A stretch of 64,000 nucleotides of DNA from an uncultured Bacteroidota bacterium (GTDB lineage Bacteria; Bacteroidota; Bacteroidia; Flavobacteriales; Schleiferiaceae): the NCBI GenBank assembly GCA_913057235.1, contig CAJXNI010000011.1, positions 31,655 through 95,654 on the forward strand, in the 5' to 3' direction. A program made the translations under genes and the position numbers. Positions 8,681-17,673 of the stretch are shown piece after piece (the stretch's first letter is position 1; each line of letters opens with the position of its first letter). Below the pieces are notes generated by a model, which was not told where the DNA came from, ran no database searches, and saw only the letters and a program-made list of their open reading frames with translations.

Positions 8681-9285
8681 TTGGCAATGATTTAATTTAT
8701 CTGCCAGACTGGCCGCAGCGTCAGGGCCTGCGTTTGAAACGCTTTCGGGCTAAAGTTTTTACGGCCAAAGAATTATCCTTAATTGAGGAAGCTGAGCAGC
8801 CTTATTTTATTGAGGCTTTGCTGTGGAGCGTTAAGGAAGCAGCTTACAAAGTATGGCTTAAGGCCACCCATAGGCCGGCCTACAATCCAAAAAATTTTGA
8901 GGTACAAACGGAGCTTTCACCATCGGGCGGAAGCCAGGCCAAACCCACAGAAGGCTTAGTTTCATTTGAGGACGGTAGCCTTTCTCCTTATCCATTTTAC
9001 AGCACTCAAGAAAATGATTTTTTGGCCACCTACGTTTTGCAGCAGACCGAGCAGCCTTTTTCAGAATCTTTTTGGCGAACCAAACAACAGTGTATTCTGC
9101 ATCAGGCCCGCACCTGGAAACTGCAAAAAAACACTTTAAACATTCCATACGCTATTTACCAGAACCGGTACCTAGAACTGAGTCTAAGTCATGATGGAGG
9201 CCTATTCTGGTACATCTGGTTTACAGAGCCTCAGCCACTACCAACCCAGGAATTTTTTAGTCAAACCAATAATCACAAGAATTAG
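8677..9285 (+). CDS. 4'-phosphopantetheinyl transferase superfamily protein
   Basis: It starts at a TTG that overlaps the carrier protein stop, preceded by AAGGA. The two family signatures are visible: GNDLIYLPDW near the N-terminus (Mg-binding Asp) and WSVKEAAYKVW near residue 50 (Glu and Lys). These enzymes move phosphopantetheine from CoA onto the serine of a carrier protein, here most simply its neighbour. The 202-residue length fits a single-domain Bacteroidota form. The 3' end overlaps by 48 bp the remains of a DUF3667 gene on the other strand. Confidence 0.8.
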   Translation: MIGNDLIYLPDWPQRQGLRLKRFRAKVFTAKELSLIEEAEQPYFIEALLWSVKEAAYKVWLKATHRPAYNPKNFEVQTELSPSGGSQAKPTEGLVSFEDGSLSPYPFYSTQENDFLATYVLQQTEQPFSESFWRTKQQCILHQARTWKLQKNTLNIPYAIYQNRYLELSLSHDGGLFWYIWFTEPQPLPTQEFFSQTNNHKN

Positions 9286-10011
9286 GGTTAGCGCAATAGC
9301 TTGTAGAACAAAACCAAATAGTACAATTACCGTGTTGTCTAAAATTGTACGCCACCAGCTTTTCTTTAAAAATTGCCGGTAGCCCTAGAGGTAAAAGCCA
9401 ATAGATAGAATCAAGCCTATAAAATAGGCCGCCTGCGGTCCAATAATCCGGTCTAGGCCATACACCAGGGTGATAAAATTGGAGGCTGAAAACATGAAGG
9501 TGTGAAATACCAAATGCTCGGTAAAATTGTAAATGGCTTTACGGTTGAGCCATTTTTGAAGCAAGGCAGCCATGGGGATAAAAAACCACAGGATTACGTT
9601 AAAAAAACTATACAAACTTTCCAATAATTCTCTGCCTTGTGATTCGTTTTCATCGCCATACTCATTAAAACCGGCCATAAAGGAATTGCCAATTGAAGTG
9701 TAATTAATCACCAGTAAGGCCAAGGTGGTGGTTACAAAAAGCAGTTTAAAAGGAGCAACGTAGCGCAATCTGCCTGCGCTCAAATAGTTATTTACCATCA
9801 TATCTCCTGGCAGTGTGAGTAGGTTTTTGAGGGTAAAGAGATAGCCTCGTTCCAGGTTGTAAGCTTCAATAATGCTAGTGAAGTAATACTTTAAGGAAAG
9901 TCTTTTTATGGTTTTGTTTTCAGTGACAACCAGCGGTGATTCTTCAAGGGTCTTCAGCGGTTGGCTTATGCTCCAGGTCTTGCGTTTGGTTTTTAAAAAT
10001 AAAAAATAATT
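9238..10011 (-). pseudogene. DUF3667 family membrane protein, broken
   Basis: Read on the minus strand, one frame runs from about 10011 to a TAG at 9238-9240 with a single in-frame TAG at 9385-9387. The first part contains FTLKNLLTLPGDMM and then RLRYVAPFKLL, the DUF3667 signature, followed by several hydrophobic segments. After the TAG the same frame continues as GYRQFLKKSWWRTILDN plus two more membrane segments. The CxxC zinc-ribbon that normally begins this family is missing and no ATG precedes the conserved part. The gene therefore looks truncated at the front and interrupted by CAG-to-TAG or TGG-to-TAG. Confidence 0.75.
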
Positions 10012-10107
10012 CTAGCGCTAAGCAATAGTTTACACGCGGTGCAACCACCCGTGAACCCTCTAAACCCTCTAAAACCAGAAAACCTATAATCTCAATAAAC
10101 CTAAGAC

Positions 10108-12240
10108 CTACACCTGTTTTAAGCTCAACTGAATACGCTTGCGTTCCACATCTACACTAAGCACTTTCACGCGCACTTCTTGCTGTAATTGTACCACCTC
10201 ATTAGGGTCGCTTACAAAACGGTTGGCCAACTCACTTACGTGGATGAGCCCGTCTTGCTTTACGCCAATGTCTACAAAAGCGCCAAAGTTGGTAATATTG
10301 CTCACCAGGCCGGGCACCACCATGCCTTCCCGCAAATCTTCTACCTTGCGCAGATTGGGGTCAAACTGAAACACTTGAGCAGTACCGCGTGGGTCGCGGC
10401 CGGCTTTTTTTAGCTCCTCTAAAATAGATTGCACGGTTAAAAACCCGGTGGCTTCTGAGGTGAATTGTTTGGGGTTTACATCTTGCAGCAGTTCTTTTTT
10501 ACCAATGAGTTGTTTCACTTCAGCCGAAAGACTTACCGCTATTTTCTTTACCAGCGCATAACTTTCAGGGTGCACTGCCGAATTGTCCAGGGGATTTTTA
10601 CTTACGGGCACCCGCAAAAACCCCGCACATTGCTCAAAGGCTTTTGGGCCCATGCCGCTTACTTTTTTCAAGGCTTGGCGCGATGGGAAAGGACCTACTT
10701 CCGCACGGTGCTTCACAATGTTTTCGGCCAATTTAGGTCCTAAGCCTGACACATAACTGAGTAAATGGGCGCTGGCGGTATTCACATTTACGCCCACCTG
10801 ATTCACCACACTTTCCACTACCTGATCCAGACTTTCCTTTAAAAGCTTTTGATCTACATCATGCTGGTATTGCCCCACGCCAATGCTTTTAGGATCAATT
10901 TTCACCAGTTCAGCCAGTGGGTCCATAAGTCTGCGGCCAATACTTACCGCACCCCGCACCGTTACGTCATAGTTGGGAAACTCTTCACGGGCAATTTTAG
11001 AGGCCGAGTACACGGAGGCACCCGCTTCATTGACTACAAAAACCTGCACCGGCCTTTTAAAGCGCACCTTCTGGCTAATAAAGTCTTCGGTTTCTCGGCC
11101 GGCTGTGCCATTGCCTATGGCAATAGCTTCTAATTTATAAGCTTCCAATAGCTGGGCAATTTTGGCAGCGGCTCGTCCCTTTTCATTTTGGGGTGGGTGT
11201 GGGTAAATGTTTTCATTGTAGAGCAATTCGCCTTGAGCATCCAGGCAAACTACCTTACAGCCACTTTTAAAACCTGGGTCAATGGCCAAAATTCGTTTAG
11301 GCCCCAAAGGCGGGGTAAGCAAAAGTTGCCGCAGGTTTTCTGCAAATACGGCAATGGCCTGTTCATCGGCTTTAGCCTTGCTTTTATTTTTAAACTCGGT
11401 TTCCAGTGAGGGCTTTAAAAGCCGTTGGTAACTATCGGCCAAAGCCAGGGCTATCTGATGGCTGCTCTCCGTAGCATTCTTACAGAAAAACCGTTCCAAT
11501 TGCTGCAAGGCGGTTTCCTTTTGGAGAGCAATATTTACACGTAAAAAACCTTCTGCTTCGGCACGTCTTATGGCCAGTAGGCGGTGGCTGGGAATCTTCC
11601 TCAGCGGTTCTGAAAAGTCAAAATAGTCGCGGTATTTTGCGGCTTCTTCCTTTTTGGTAGAAACCACTTTAGCACTAATCACCGCGTCTTTGCCAAATAA
11701 TCTGCGCAAACCTTGCCGGGCGCGGGCGTTTTCATTCACCCATTCAGCAATGATGTGGCGCGCTCCCTCCAAAGCCTCTGAAACATCGGCCACAGCCGAA
11801 GTGCAAAAGTCATGCGCCAGATCTTCGGCCGGGCGCGTAATGCTTTGCTTCATCAATACTTTCGCCAGGGGCTCCAAACCATTTTCGCGGGCAACCGTGG
11901 CCTTGGTTCTTCTTTTTTGTTTGTAGGGCAGATAAAGGTCTTCCAGTTCGGTGCTGCTCCAAGTGGTCTCAATTTTTTGTGCTAATACATCGGTGAGTTT
12001 TCCTTGCTCCTCAATGCTCTCCAAAATACTGACCTTACGCTTTTGCAGGCTTTGGAGTTTTTCCAGATTTTGGGCAATGTTCAATATTTCCACCTCGTTT
12101 AATCCTTGCGTGGCCTCTTGACGGTAGCGGGCAATAAAGGGTATGGTAGCCCCATCATTAAGCAGTTGCAGGGTGGCCTGCACCTTTTTTGGGGCTAGGT
12201 TTAAAGCTTGAGCAATTTGCGGAGTTAAGGGCGTGGGCAT
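10108..12240 (-). CDS. tex: Tex family RNA-binding transcription accessory protein
   Basis: The protein of about 710 residues begins at an ATG at 12240; a GTG 18 bp upstream is possible. It has the Tex N-terminal helical domain (ATIPFIARYRQE), a YqgF/RNase H-like domain (ILAIDPGFKSGCKVV), paired helix-hairpin-helix motifs (LSYVSGLGPKLAENIV, LKKVSGMGPKAFEQCAGFLR) and a C-terminal S1 RNA-binding domain (GMVVPGLVSNITNFGAFVDIG). Tex binds nucleic acids and affects transcription; its exact role differs between species. Length and domain order are normal. Confidence 0.95.
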   Translation of the reverse strand: MPTPLTPQIAQALNLAPKKVQATLQLLNDGATIPFIARYRQEATQGLNEVEILNIAQNLEKLQSLQKRKVSILESIEEQGKLTDVLAQKIETTWSSTELEDLYLPYKQKRRTKATVARENGLEPLAKVLMKQSITRPAEDLAHDFCTSAVADVSEALEGARHIIAEWVNENARARQGLRRLFGKDAVISAKVVSTKKEEAAKYRDYFDFSEPLRKIPSHRLLAIRRAEAEGFLRVNIALQKETALQQLERFFCKNATESSHQIALALADSYQRLLKPSLETEFKNKSKAKADEQAIAVFAENLRQLLLTPPLGPKRILAIDPGFKSGCKVVCLDAQGELLYNENIYPHPPQNEKGRAAAKIAQLLEAYKLEAIAIGNGTAGRETEDFISQKVRFKRPVQVFVVNEAGASVYSASKIAREEFPNYDVTVRGAVSIGRRLMDPLAELVKIDPKSIGVGQYQHDVDQKLLKESLDQVVESVVNQVGVNVNTASAHLLSYVSGLGPKLAENIVKHRAEVGPFPSRQALKKVSGMGPKAFEQCAGFLRVPVSKNPLDNSAVHPESYALVKKIAVSLSAEVKQLIGKKELLQDVNPKQFTSEATGFLTVQSILEELKKAGRDPRGTAQVFQFDPNLRKVEDLREGMVVPGLVSNITNFGAFVDIGVKQDGLIHVSELANRFVSDPNEVVQLQQEVRVKVLSVDVERKRIQLSLKQV

Positions 12241-12332
12241 AAAATTCTTTAAAGCCACGAAGGTAGGCTACTCCATTTGTTTACAAAACCGGAAAAGAGC
12301 GCCCTTCAATTCAAGTAATACCGGTGGGTGTA

Positions 12333-12812
12333 ATGAAAGGAAGGGGACTACTTACGCTGGCCATTCTGCTTGTTTCTTTTGGCCTATGGGCGCAAAAAGC
12401 GCAATACGAATTTTGCGTGAGCAGCAAGGAACTTTAGACTTTTAAGGCGCGGGTTACTTTTAACAGCCTTGACTTTGGCCGCAGCGCGGCCCGCCAAATG
12501 GTGTACAATAAATTGCAAAAACATTTGGGCACTTCCGTACAAATTTCAGCTAACCTGGCCACTTATGCCTGCGCTGATTCTTGTGCATTATTGGAAGTGA
12601 GCGCCACCGATTAGGATGGCCACATGAGTGAAAATGGCTTGAGCACCTCTACTGTTTTAGGCACGGCCGCTGAGGTAACAGACAAGATGGTTATCGAGGC
12701 CAAGAAGCTGTGGTCCAATCCGGGAGGCTTTCTGAAAATGTACTTGCCAGCCCAGGTAAAGGCCTTAAGGCCCGTAAAACCTGAATTACCTCTTCTAAGC
12801 TTTCACAAATAG
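12333..12812 (+). pseudogene. small secreted protein of unknown family, broken by two in-frame TAG codons
   Basis: From the ATG at 12333 one frame runs 160 codons to a TAG at 12810-12812. It is interrupted by TAG at 12435-12437 and TAG at 12612-12614, with no frameshift. The protein would start with a clear signal peptide (LLTLAILLVSFGLWAQ) and have three Cys residues. Both stops would be CAG (Gln) after one transition. I do not recognise the family. The 3' end overlaps the convergent thioesterase gene by 18 bp. Confidence 0.65.
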
Positions 12813-13187
12813 TTCCGCTAGATCTTTGGGTACCCGCTGTGGTTTGTGATTTTGTGCGTCAACCATCACCCAGGTGGTAAGGCTTTCACAAAGCAGTGTT
12901 TCGCCTCGTGTTATTTGCACTGTGCGCTTACTTTTTGCGCCTTGCATCGCCTCTACCCAAGTGCTAATTTCCAGAGAATCAACGGCAAAAGCCGGGCGGT
13001 AGTAATTGATCTCATGCCGGTACACCACCCAAACCCATTGGTCTTGCACGGTTTGGGGAGCTACCTCTTGCCAGTGGGCTTTGGAAATATCCTGTACCCA
13101 CTGCAAATACACCAGGTTGTTCACATGGCCCAAGGCATCGGTGTCTTTAGAAGTTACCCTCAAGGTTTTTGTAAACTTTACGGCCAT
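12795..13187 (-). CDS. 4HBT-family acyl-CoA thioesterase
   Basis: The 130-residue protein from the ATG at 13187 is a single hot-dog domain. The motif DTDALGHVNNLVYLQWVQDI near residues 15-34 is the 4-hydroxybenzoyl-CoA thioesterase signature with the catalytic Asp and the HVNN turn. Such enzymes cleave acyl-CoA thioesters; the preferred chain cannot be read from the sequence. It is divergent from the GH15 gene. Confidence 0.85.
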   Translation of the reverse strand: MAVKFTKTLRVTSKDTDALGHVNNLVYLQWVQDISKAHWQEVAPQTVQDQWVWVVYRHEINYYRPAFAVDSLEISTWVEAMQGAKSKRTVQITRGETLLCESLTTWVMVDAQNHKPQRVPKDLAELFVKA

Positions 13188-13256
13188 TCTATAATTCTTA
13201 GTTGCAGGGGCAGCTAAGTTCTGCAAATAAATTAGCTTGAAAGCTCAAAAGAAATT

Positions 13257-15041
13257 ATGGCCAAAAAACATACTTACAACTTCGGTTTATTGGGGAACTG
13301 CTCTTTTTTAGCCTTGGTAGGCTTAGATACCAATGTTGAATGGATGTGCTTACCCCGTTTTGATAGTAGCTTCACCTTTGGGCGACTTGTGGCGGGTGAT
13401 AAGGGCGGAGAGTTTTCCATTAAACCAACCACCTCTGAATTTCAAAGCAGCCAGCAATACCAGTACAACACCAATATTTTAGAAACTGAGGTACGCACCG
13501 CACAAGGCAGTTACCGCGTCACTGATTTTGCTCCGCGCTTTTTTCAATTTGAGCGTTATTACCGGCCTTTAATGCTCATTCGTAAAATTGAGCCCATGCA
13601 CGGTTTCCCGGAAGTAGCCATAAATTGCCGGCCCGTTGGTGGTTATGGCGAACAGGAGCTGAGTTCTGAAACGGGCAGCAATCACATCCGTTACAACGGT
13701 TTGCCTGAGACGCTGCGGCTAAGCACCGATATTCCCTTAAATTACTTGAAAAGAGGTGACGGTTTTGTGCTTACCCAAACCCATTACCTCATTTTAACCT
13801 ACGGAGTGCCTTTGGAGGGCCCTATTGCGCAAACGGCTGAAAACTTTTTGGCACGTACTTGCCAGTATTGGCAAAAGTGGGTGAAGAGCACCAGTATTGG
13901 CACCCTTTACCAAAATCAGGTCATTCGCTCGGCACTTACTTTAAAAATTTGTCAGTATGAAGATACAGGAGCCATCATTGCGGCCCCTACCAGCAGTCTA
14001 CCAGAATCGCCTGGTAGCACGCGTAACTGGGACTACCGTTACTGCTGGATGCGCGATACTTTTTATACCCTAAACGCCTTTAACAATATTGGCCATTTTG
14101 AGGAAATGGAAAAATACTTTGCCTTCATTACCAATATTCCTATGAAGGATGCCCAACGCGTACAGCCGCTCTATGGAGTAGGTGGGGAGAGCCAATTAAC
14201 CGAGTTGGAATTACCCTTACCGGGATACCAGAACAACCAGCCCGTGCGGGTGGGTAATGATGCCTATACCCACATTCAAAATGATGTGTACGGGCAAATC
14301 TTACTGGCTATTTTGCCGCTATATTTAGACAGCCGCTTTCGCGATAACCCAGCCGCCAGTAGCGATACGCTTCTGCGCAACGTTTTGGAGAAAATGGAGT
14401 CTACCATAAATGAGGCCGATGCAGGTATTTGGGAGTTTAGAAACAAAGCCGATCACCATGCTTACACCAACCTATTTCAGTGGGCAGGCGGACAAGCGGC
14501 AGCGAAAATGGCCCGTTGGCTCAAAAAAGAAGATTTGGAGACACAGGCCCAAAAGATTACCCGTCAGGCCCAGGCATGGATTGAGAAATGTTATTTACCT
14601 GAGCGCAATGCTTACGGGCAGGGGACCCATTTCAAACACATGGACGCCAGCACGCTGCAGATGATTATAATGCAATATTTGCCCCACCATTCTCAAAAAG
14701 CCAAAGACCATCTTAAAGCTCTGGAGGAAGATTTAAAAGCAGGCAAGGGTTTGTTTTACCGCTACCGGGTGGCTGATGATTTCGGGCAACCGGAAACCAC
14801 CTTTTTAATCTGTGGATTTTGGTATGCCGAGGCCCTGGCCTGCGTTGGCCGGGTAGAGGATGCCATGGCCGCTTTTGAGGAATTATTGAGCTTTAGCAAT
14901 CACTTGGGTTTGTTGAGTGAAGACGTAAATGAAAAAGACGGTTCCATGTGGGGCAATTTTCCGCAGGCCTACAGCCACGTGGGGTTGGTAAATGCGGCCA
15001 CTCGCATTAACAACAAGTTGGAGAAGCCCATGTACGGCTAA
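13257..15041 (+). CDS. glycoside hydrolase family 15 protein (glucoamylase/trehalase-like)
   Basis: The 594-residue protein has an N-terminal beta-sandwich region (GLLGNCSFLALVG, then WMCLPRFDSSFTFG) and a C-terminal alpha/alpha barrel with the GH15 signature NWDYRYCWMRDTFYTLNAF near residues 257-275. The late segment with EVNEKDGSMWGNFPQAYSHVG carries the second acidic region (read as LSEDVNEKDG). Bacterial GH15 members of this layout hydrolyse alpha-glucosidic bonds, and several act on trehalose. The fused trehalose synthase/phosphatase 4 kb away makes trehalose turnover an attractive but unproven role. No signal peptide is seen, so it is probably cytoplasmic. Confidence 0.85.
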   Translation: MAKKHTYNFGLLGNCSFLALVGLDTNVEWMCLPRFDSSFTFGRLVAGDKGGEFSIKPTTSEFQSSQQYQYNTNILETEVRTAQGSYRVTDFAPRFFQFERYYRPLMLIRKIEPMHGFPEVAINCRPVGGYGEQELSSETGSNHIRYNGLPETLRLSTDIPLNYLKRGDGFVLTQTHYLILTYGVPLEGPIAQTAENFLARTCQYWQKWVKSTSIGTLYQNQVIRSALTLKICQYEDTGAIIAAPTSSLPESPGSTRNWDYRYCWMRDTFYTLNAFNNIGHFEEMEKYFAFITNIPMKDAQRVQPLYGVGGESQLTELELPLPGYQNNQPVRVGNDAYTHIQNDVYGQILLAILPLYLDSRFRDNPAASSDTLLRNVLEKMESTINEADAGIWEFRNKADHHAYTNLFQWAGGQAAAKMARWLKKEDLETQAQKITRQAQAWIEKCYLPERNAYGQGTHFKHMDASTLQMIIMQYLPHHSQKAKDHLKALEEDLKAGKGLFYRYRVADDFGQPETTFLICGFWYAEALACVGRVEDAMAAFEELLSFSNHLGLLSEDVNEKDGSMWGNFPQAYSHVGLVNAATRINNKLEKPMYG

Positions 15042-15084
15042 TGATCTTTTCAATCAGTTGAACGGCCAAAACCTTCATTTTGGT

Positions 15085-16131
15085 TTAGGCGGCTTTTCGC
15101 GTGTAATACTTTTTGCGTAACCAAAAAGAAACACGCACCAGGGCAATTAAAGCCGGTACTTCAACCAGCGGACCAATAACCCCTGCAAAGGCTTGCCCAG
15201 AGTTTAGCCCGAAAACGGCTATGGCTACGGCTATGGCCAGCTCAAAGTTGTTGCCCGCAGCCGTGAATGCGACCGAAGCAGTTTGGTCATAAGGGGCGCC
15301 CATGGCTTTGGAGAAAAAGAAACCCAGCACAAACATCACCAGGAAGTATACCAACAAAGGCAAGGCTATAGTCAGCACATCCATGGGTAATTCTACAATC
15401 AGTTCACCTTTGAGCGAAAACATAAGCATAATGGTAAAAAGCAAAGCTACCAGGGTAAGTGGGGCAATGCGGGGTAAGAATTTTTGCTGATACCAGTCCC
15501 GGCTTTTGAGCGGCACCAAGATAATGCGGCTTAGTAGCCCCAGCAAAAAGGGAACGCCCAGATAAATGGCCACGCTTTGGGCAATAGTACCCATGGAAAT
15601 TTCTACAATAGCGCCTTCAAAACCCAAGTAGGGGGGTAACACGGTGATGAAAACCCAGGCGTAAAAAGGATAGGCAAAAACCTGAAAGAGGCTGTTAAGC
15701 GCCACCAGGCCCGCTCCATACTCGCTGCTTCCTTCTGCTAAGTCATTCCAAACCAGCACCATGGCAATACATCGCGCCAAGCCAATAAGAATGAGTCCTA
15801 CTAGATATTCGGGGTGGTTTTCTAAAAAAAGAATGGCTAACACAAACATCAGCACCGGGCCAATTACCCAATTGAGCAGCAAGGAAATGGAGAGAATTTT
15901 AAGGTTTTTAAAAACCTTGGGTAGTAAGCGGTAATTGACTTTGGCCAGCGGAGGATACATCATTACAATCAGGCCAATGGCTATGGGCCAGTTGGTGGTA
16001 CCACTGCTTAAACTCTCAACCCTTTCGGGTATCTGGGGAAAGAAATAACCCAAACCTACCCCAATGAGCATGGCAAGGAAAATCCAAAGAGTGAGGTAGC
16101 GGTCTAAAAAGCCTAATTTTTTTAGGGCCAT
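15085..16131 (-). CDS. arsB/acr3: ACR3-type arsenite efflux permease
   Basis: The 348-residue protein has about ten hydrophobic segments starting with [25 protein letters not shown]. The ACR3 motif [14 protein letters not shown] is present, with the conserved Cys used in arsenite translocation. It exports As(OH)3 using the proton gradient. It starts 1 bp after the arsenate reductase gene stops and is last in the operon arsR-DUF6428-arsC-acr3. Confidence 0.93.
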   Translation of the reverse strand: MALKKLGFLDRYLTLWIFLAMLIGVGLGYFFPQIPERVESLSSGTTNWPIAIGLIVMMYPPLAKVNYRLLPKVFKNLKILSISLLLNWVIGPVLMFVLAILFLENHPEYLVGLILIGLARCIAMVLVWNDLAEGSSEYGAGLVALNSLFQVFAYPFYAWVFITVLPPYLGFEGAIVEISMGTIAQSVAIYLGVPFLLGLLSRIILVPLKSRDWYQQKFLPRIAPLTLVALLFTIMLMFSLKGELIVELPMDVLTIALPLLVYFLVMFVLGFFFSKAMGAPYDQTASVAFTAAGNNFELAIAVAIAVFGLNSGQAFAGVIGPLVEVPALIALVRVSFWLRKKYYTRKAA

Positions 16132-16132
16132 T

Positions 16133-16765
16133 TTATAAACTTAATTGGTTGAACACGTAAAACCACTCACTGGCAATTTGCCTATTGCACTCCTCGTACT
16201 TTTTTGCGGCCTGGGGGCTTTCATCAAAGGCCTTTGGATCCTCAAAAGGTATGGATATGCGTTTTTCCGCTCCGGCCACAAATGGGCAGTCAGCATCGGC
16301 CTGGGCACAGGTGAGTACGGCCGCAAAATGCGATTGTGGATTGAACGGATTTCCAAACTGCTTGGAGAAGCCAATGACCGCTGCCTCGTTAGCTGAAAAT
16401 TTTAAGCTGTAAACTGGGTTGATGCCTTTAGAAAGCTGACTCACTGTAAAACCTGAGGCCGCTAGGGTTTCTGCTATACGCGGGAAAAGGGCGGTGGCCT
16501 CTGTACCACCTGAGTAACAAGATACCTGGGGTAAGGCAAAATAATGCGCCAGAGCCTGCGCCCAAACCTGGGCCAAGTGACTTCTGCGAGAGTTATGGGT
16601 GCAAATGAAATTCAACCGAATTTCTTCCTGACGGGCTAGCTTTCCTTGCAGGTAGTCTATGAAAGGTTGCAGAATTTTTCTGCGTTCCAGGTCAGTGCTT
16701 TCCCGCGCCAATTCATTCACTGTTTGGGCAAGCTTTGGAAAGAGGGTAGGTGACATTATTTCCAT
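16133..16765 (-). CDS. arsenate reductase-type low-molecular-weight phosphatase family protein
   Basis: The 210-residue protein contains the LMW-phosphatase/ArsC P-loop [18 protein letters not shown] near residues 54-71 and a later segment with FEDPKAFDE that supplies the general acid. Thioredoxin-coupled ArsC enzymes use this loop to reduce arsenate to arsenite. An N-terminal extension of about 45 helical residues is typical of Bacteroidota versions. It lies between the DUF6428 gene and acr3, so arsenate reduction coupled to efflux is the natural reading. Confidence 0.88.
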   Translation of the reverse strand: MEIMSPTLFPKLAQTVNELARESTDLERRKILQPFIDYLQGKLARQEEIRLNFICTHNSRRSHLAQVWAQALAHYFALPQVSCYSGGTEATALFPRIAETLAASGFTVSQLSKGINPVYSLKFSANEAAVIGFSKQFGNPFNPQSHFAAVLTCAQADADCPFVAGAEKRISIPFEDPKAFDESPQAAKKYEECNRQIASEWFYVFNQLSL

Positions 16766-16766
16766 T

Positions 16767-17234
16767 TTAGCAACAGTTACCGCCTGGTGTGCAGCCAGGG
16801 CTTTTTTGCAAATCAGCCAGCGCTACTTTGGGTTTGGCAGCAGGAATACCACACTGGTCCTTGGCCAAACAGTCGGTTTGCTGCGCGGTAAGTTCAAAAT
16901 CCTTCCCGTTAAATTGCAGCCCAAACTTTTGAATAGTAGCACCTTGGTATTCTACTTCAATTTCAGCATCCGGCAAATCCAGAGATTTTTCGGCCATTTC
17001 AATTATGGTCCCTAGTTTTTCCGGCTGCAGCCGATGGTCATAGTCTTCAGCCACCCAGAGTTGAAAATTTACGACCGTTTCCTGGCGCTCGGTGCCGCCA
17101 CAGTCTATGAAGTGCTTGTTCACTTTGCCAATTTCTGTGACGTGAAAGTGGGAGGGCACCCGAGTGCCATCGGGTAACCGAAAGTTAAGGTCTGATACTT
17201 GAGTTAAAATGGATTTTACTTGACGAAGCTTCAT
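16767..17234 (-). CDS. DUF6428 family protein of the ars operon
   Basis: The 155-residue protein is cysteine-containing at its end (SPGCTPGGNCC) and has the stretch VPSHFHVTEIGKVNKHFIDCGG. Proteins of this kind are found in Bacteroidota arsenic operons and are now grouped as DUF6428. The HFHVTE segment and the C-terminal CxxxxxCC suggest metal or arsenic binding, but no function is established. It is second in the operon, 29 bp after arsR. Confidence 0.75.
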   Translation of the reverse strand: MKLRQVKSILTQVSDLNFRLPDGTRVPSHFHVTEIGKVNKHFIDCGGTERQETVVNFQLWVAEDYDHRLQPEKLGTIIEMAEKSLDLPDAEIEVEYQGATIQKFGLQFNGKDFELTAQQTDCLAKDQCGIPAAKPKVALADLQKSPGCTPGGNCC

Positions 17235-17263
17235 TTAGATGGATTTAAAGTTCTTAAAAGATT

Positions 17264-17596
17264 TTAGCAGCAGGCTGGATTATCAGGGGCTGCCTGTTCC
17301 AGAAAGCGCGACAAAATGGCTTTAAACTCCAGCCATTTTTTTTGGTCTATGCAGTAGCACACGCGGGTGCCTTCAATTTGCCCTTTGATTAAGCCGGCCA
17401 GTTTCAGTTCTTTTAAGTGTTGTGAGATGGTGGGCTGGGCCAAGCCAATTTCGGTGACTAAATCACCACATACGCATGACTGCAGCTTAAAAAGATGCTG
17501 CAAAATTTTAATCCGGGCTGGGTGGCCCAGCGCCTTGGCCATTTGGGCCAGTTGGTTTTCCTGTTGGGTGAAAATTTCAGACTTGGTAAGCCCCAT
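17264..17596 (-). CDS. arsR: ArsR/SmtB-family metalloregulator
   Basis: The ATG at 17596 gives 110 residues. A winged helix-turn-helix is visible: ALGHPARIKILQHL, then LAQPTISQHLKELKLAGLI and IEGTRVCYCI for the wing. The As(III)-sensing Cys pair in the alpha-3 helix is present as SCVCGDLV, and a further CC ends the protein. It should repress its own operon until arsenite binds. A palindrome 15 bp before the start (17611-17626) is the likely operator. Confidence 0.92.
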   Translation of the reverse strand: MGLTKSEIFTQQENQLAQMAKALGHPARIKILQHLFKLQSCVCGDLVTEIGLAQPTISQHLKELKLAGLIKGQIEGTRVCYCIDQKKWLEFKAILSRFLEQAAPDNPACC

Positions 17597-17610
17597 GCTT
17601 TTATTGTTTA

Positions 17611-17626
17611 ATTGCAATATTACGAT
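17611..17626 (-). promoter_or_regulatory. probable ArsR operator
   Basis: The 16-bp imperfect palindrome ATTGCAATATTACGAT lies just upstream of the arsR start. Twelve of 16 positions match the reverse complement. ArsR-family repressors bind such short AT-rich inverted repeats overlapping the promoter. No second copy was noticed in the window. Confidence 0.5.
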
Positions 17627-17673
17627 AAATAACCTTTTCGCGAAAAATAAACCCGGTCTTAAGGAACGGGAGT

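Noticed and set aside
1397..9285. Flexirubin or aryl polyene cluster
   Set aside because: Those clusters have multiple ketosynthases, ammonia-lyase or aromatase genes and outer-membrane carriers. Here there is one ketosynthase plus a type III synthase, which points to phenolic lipids or pyrones.
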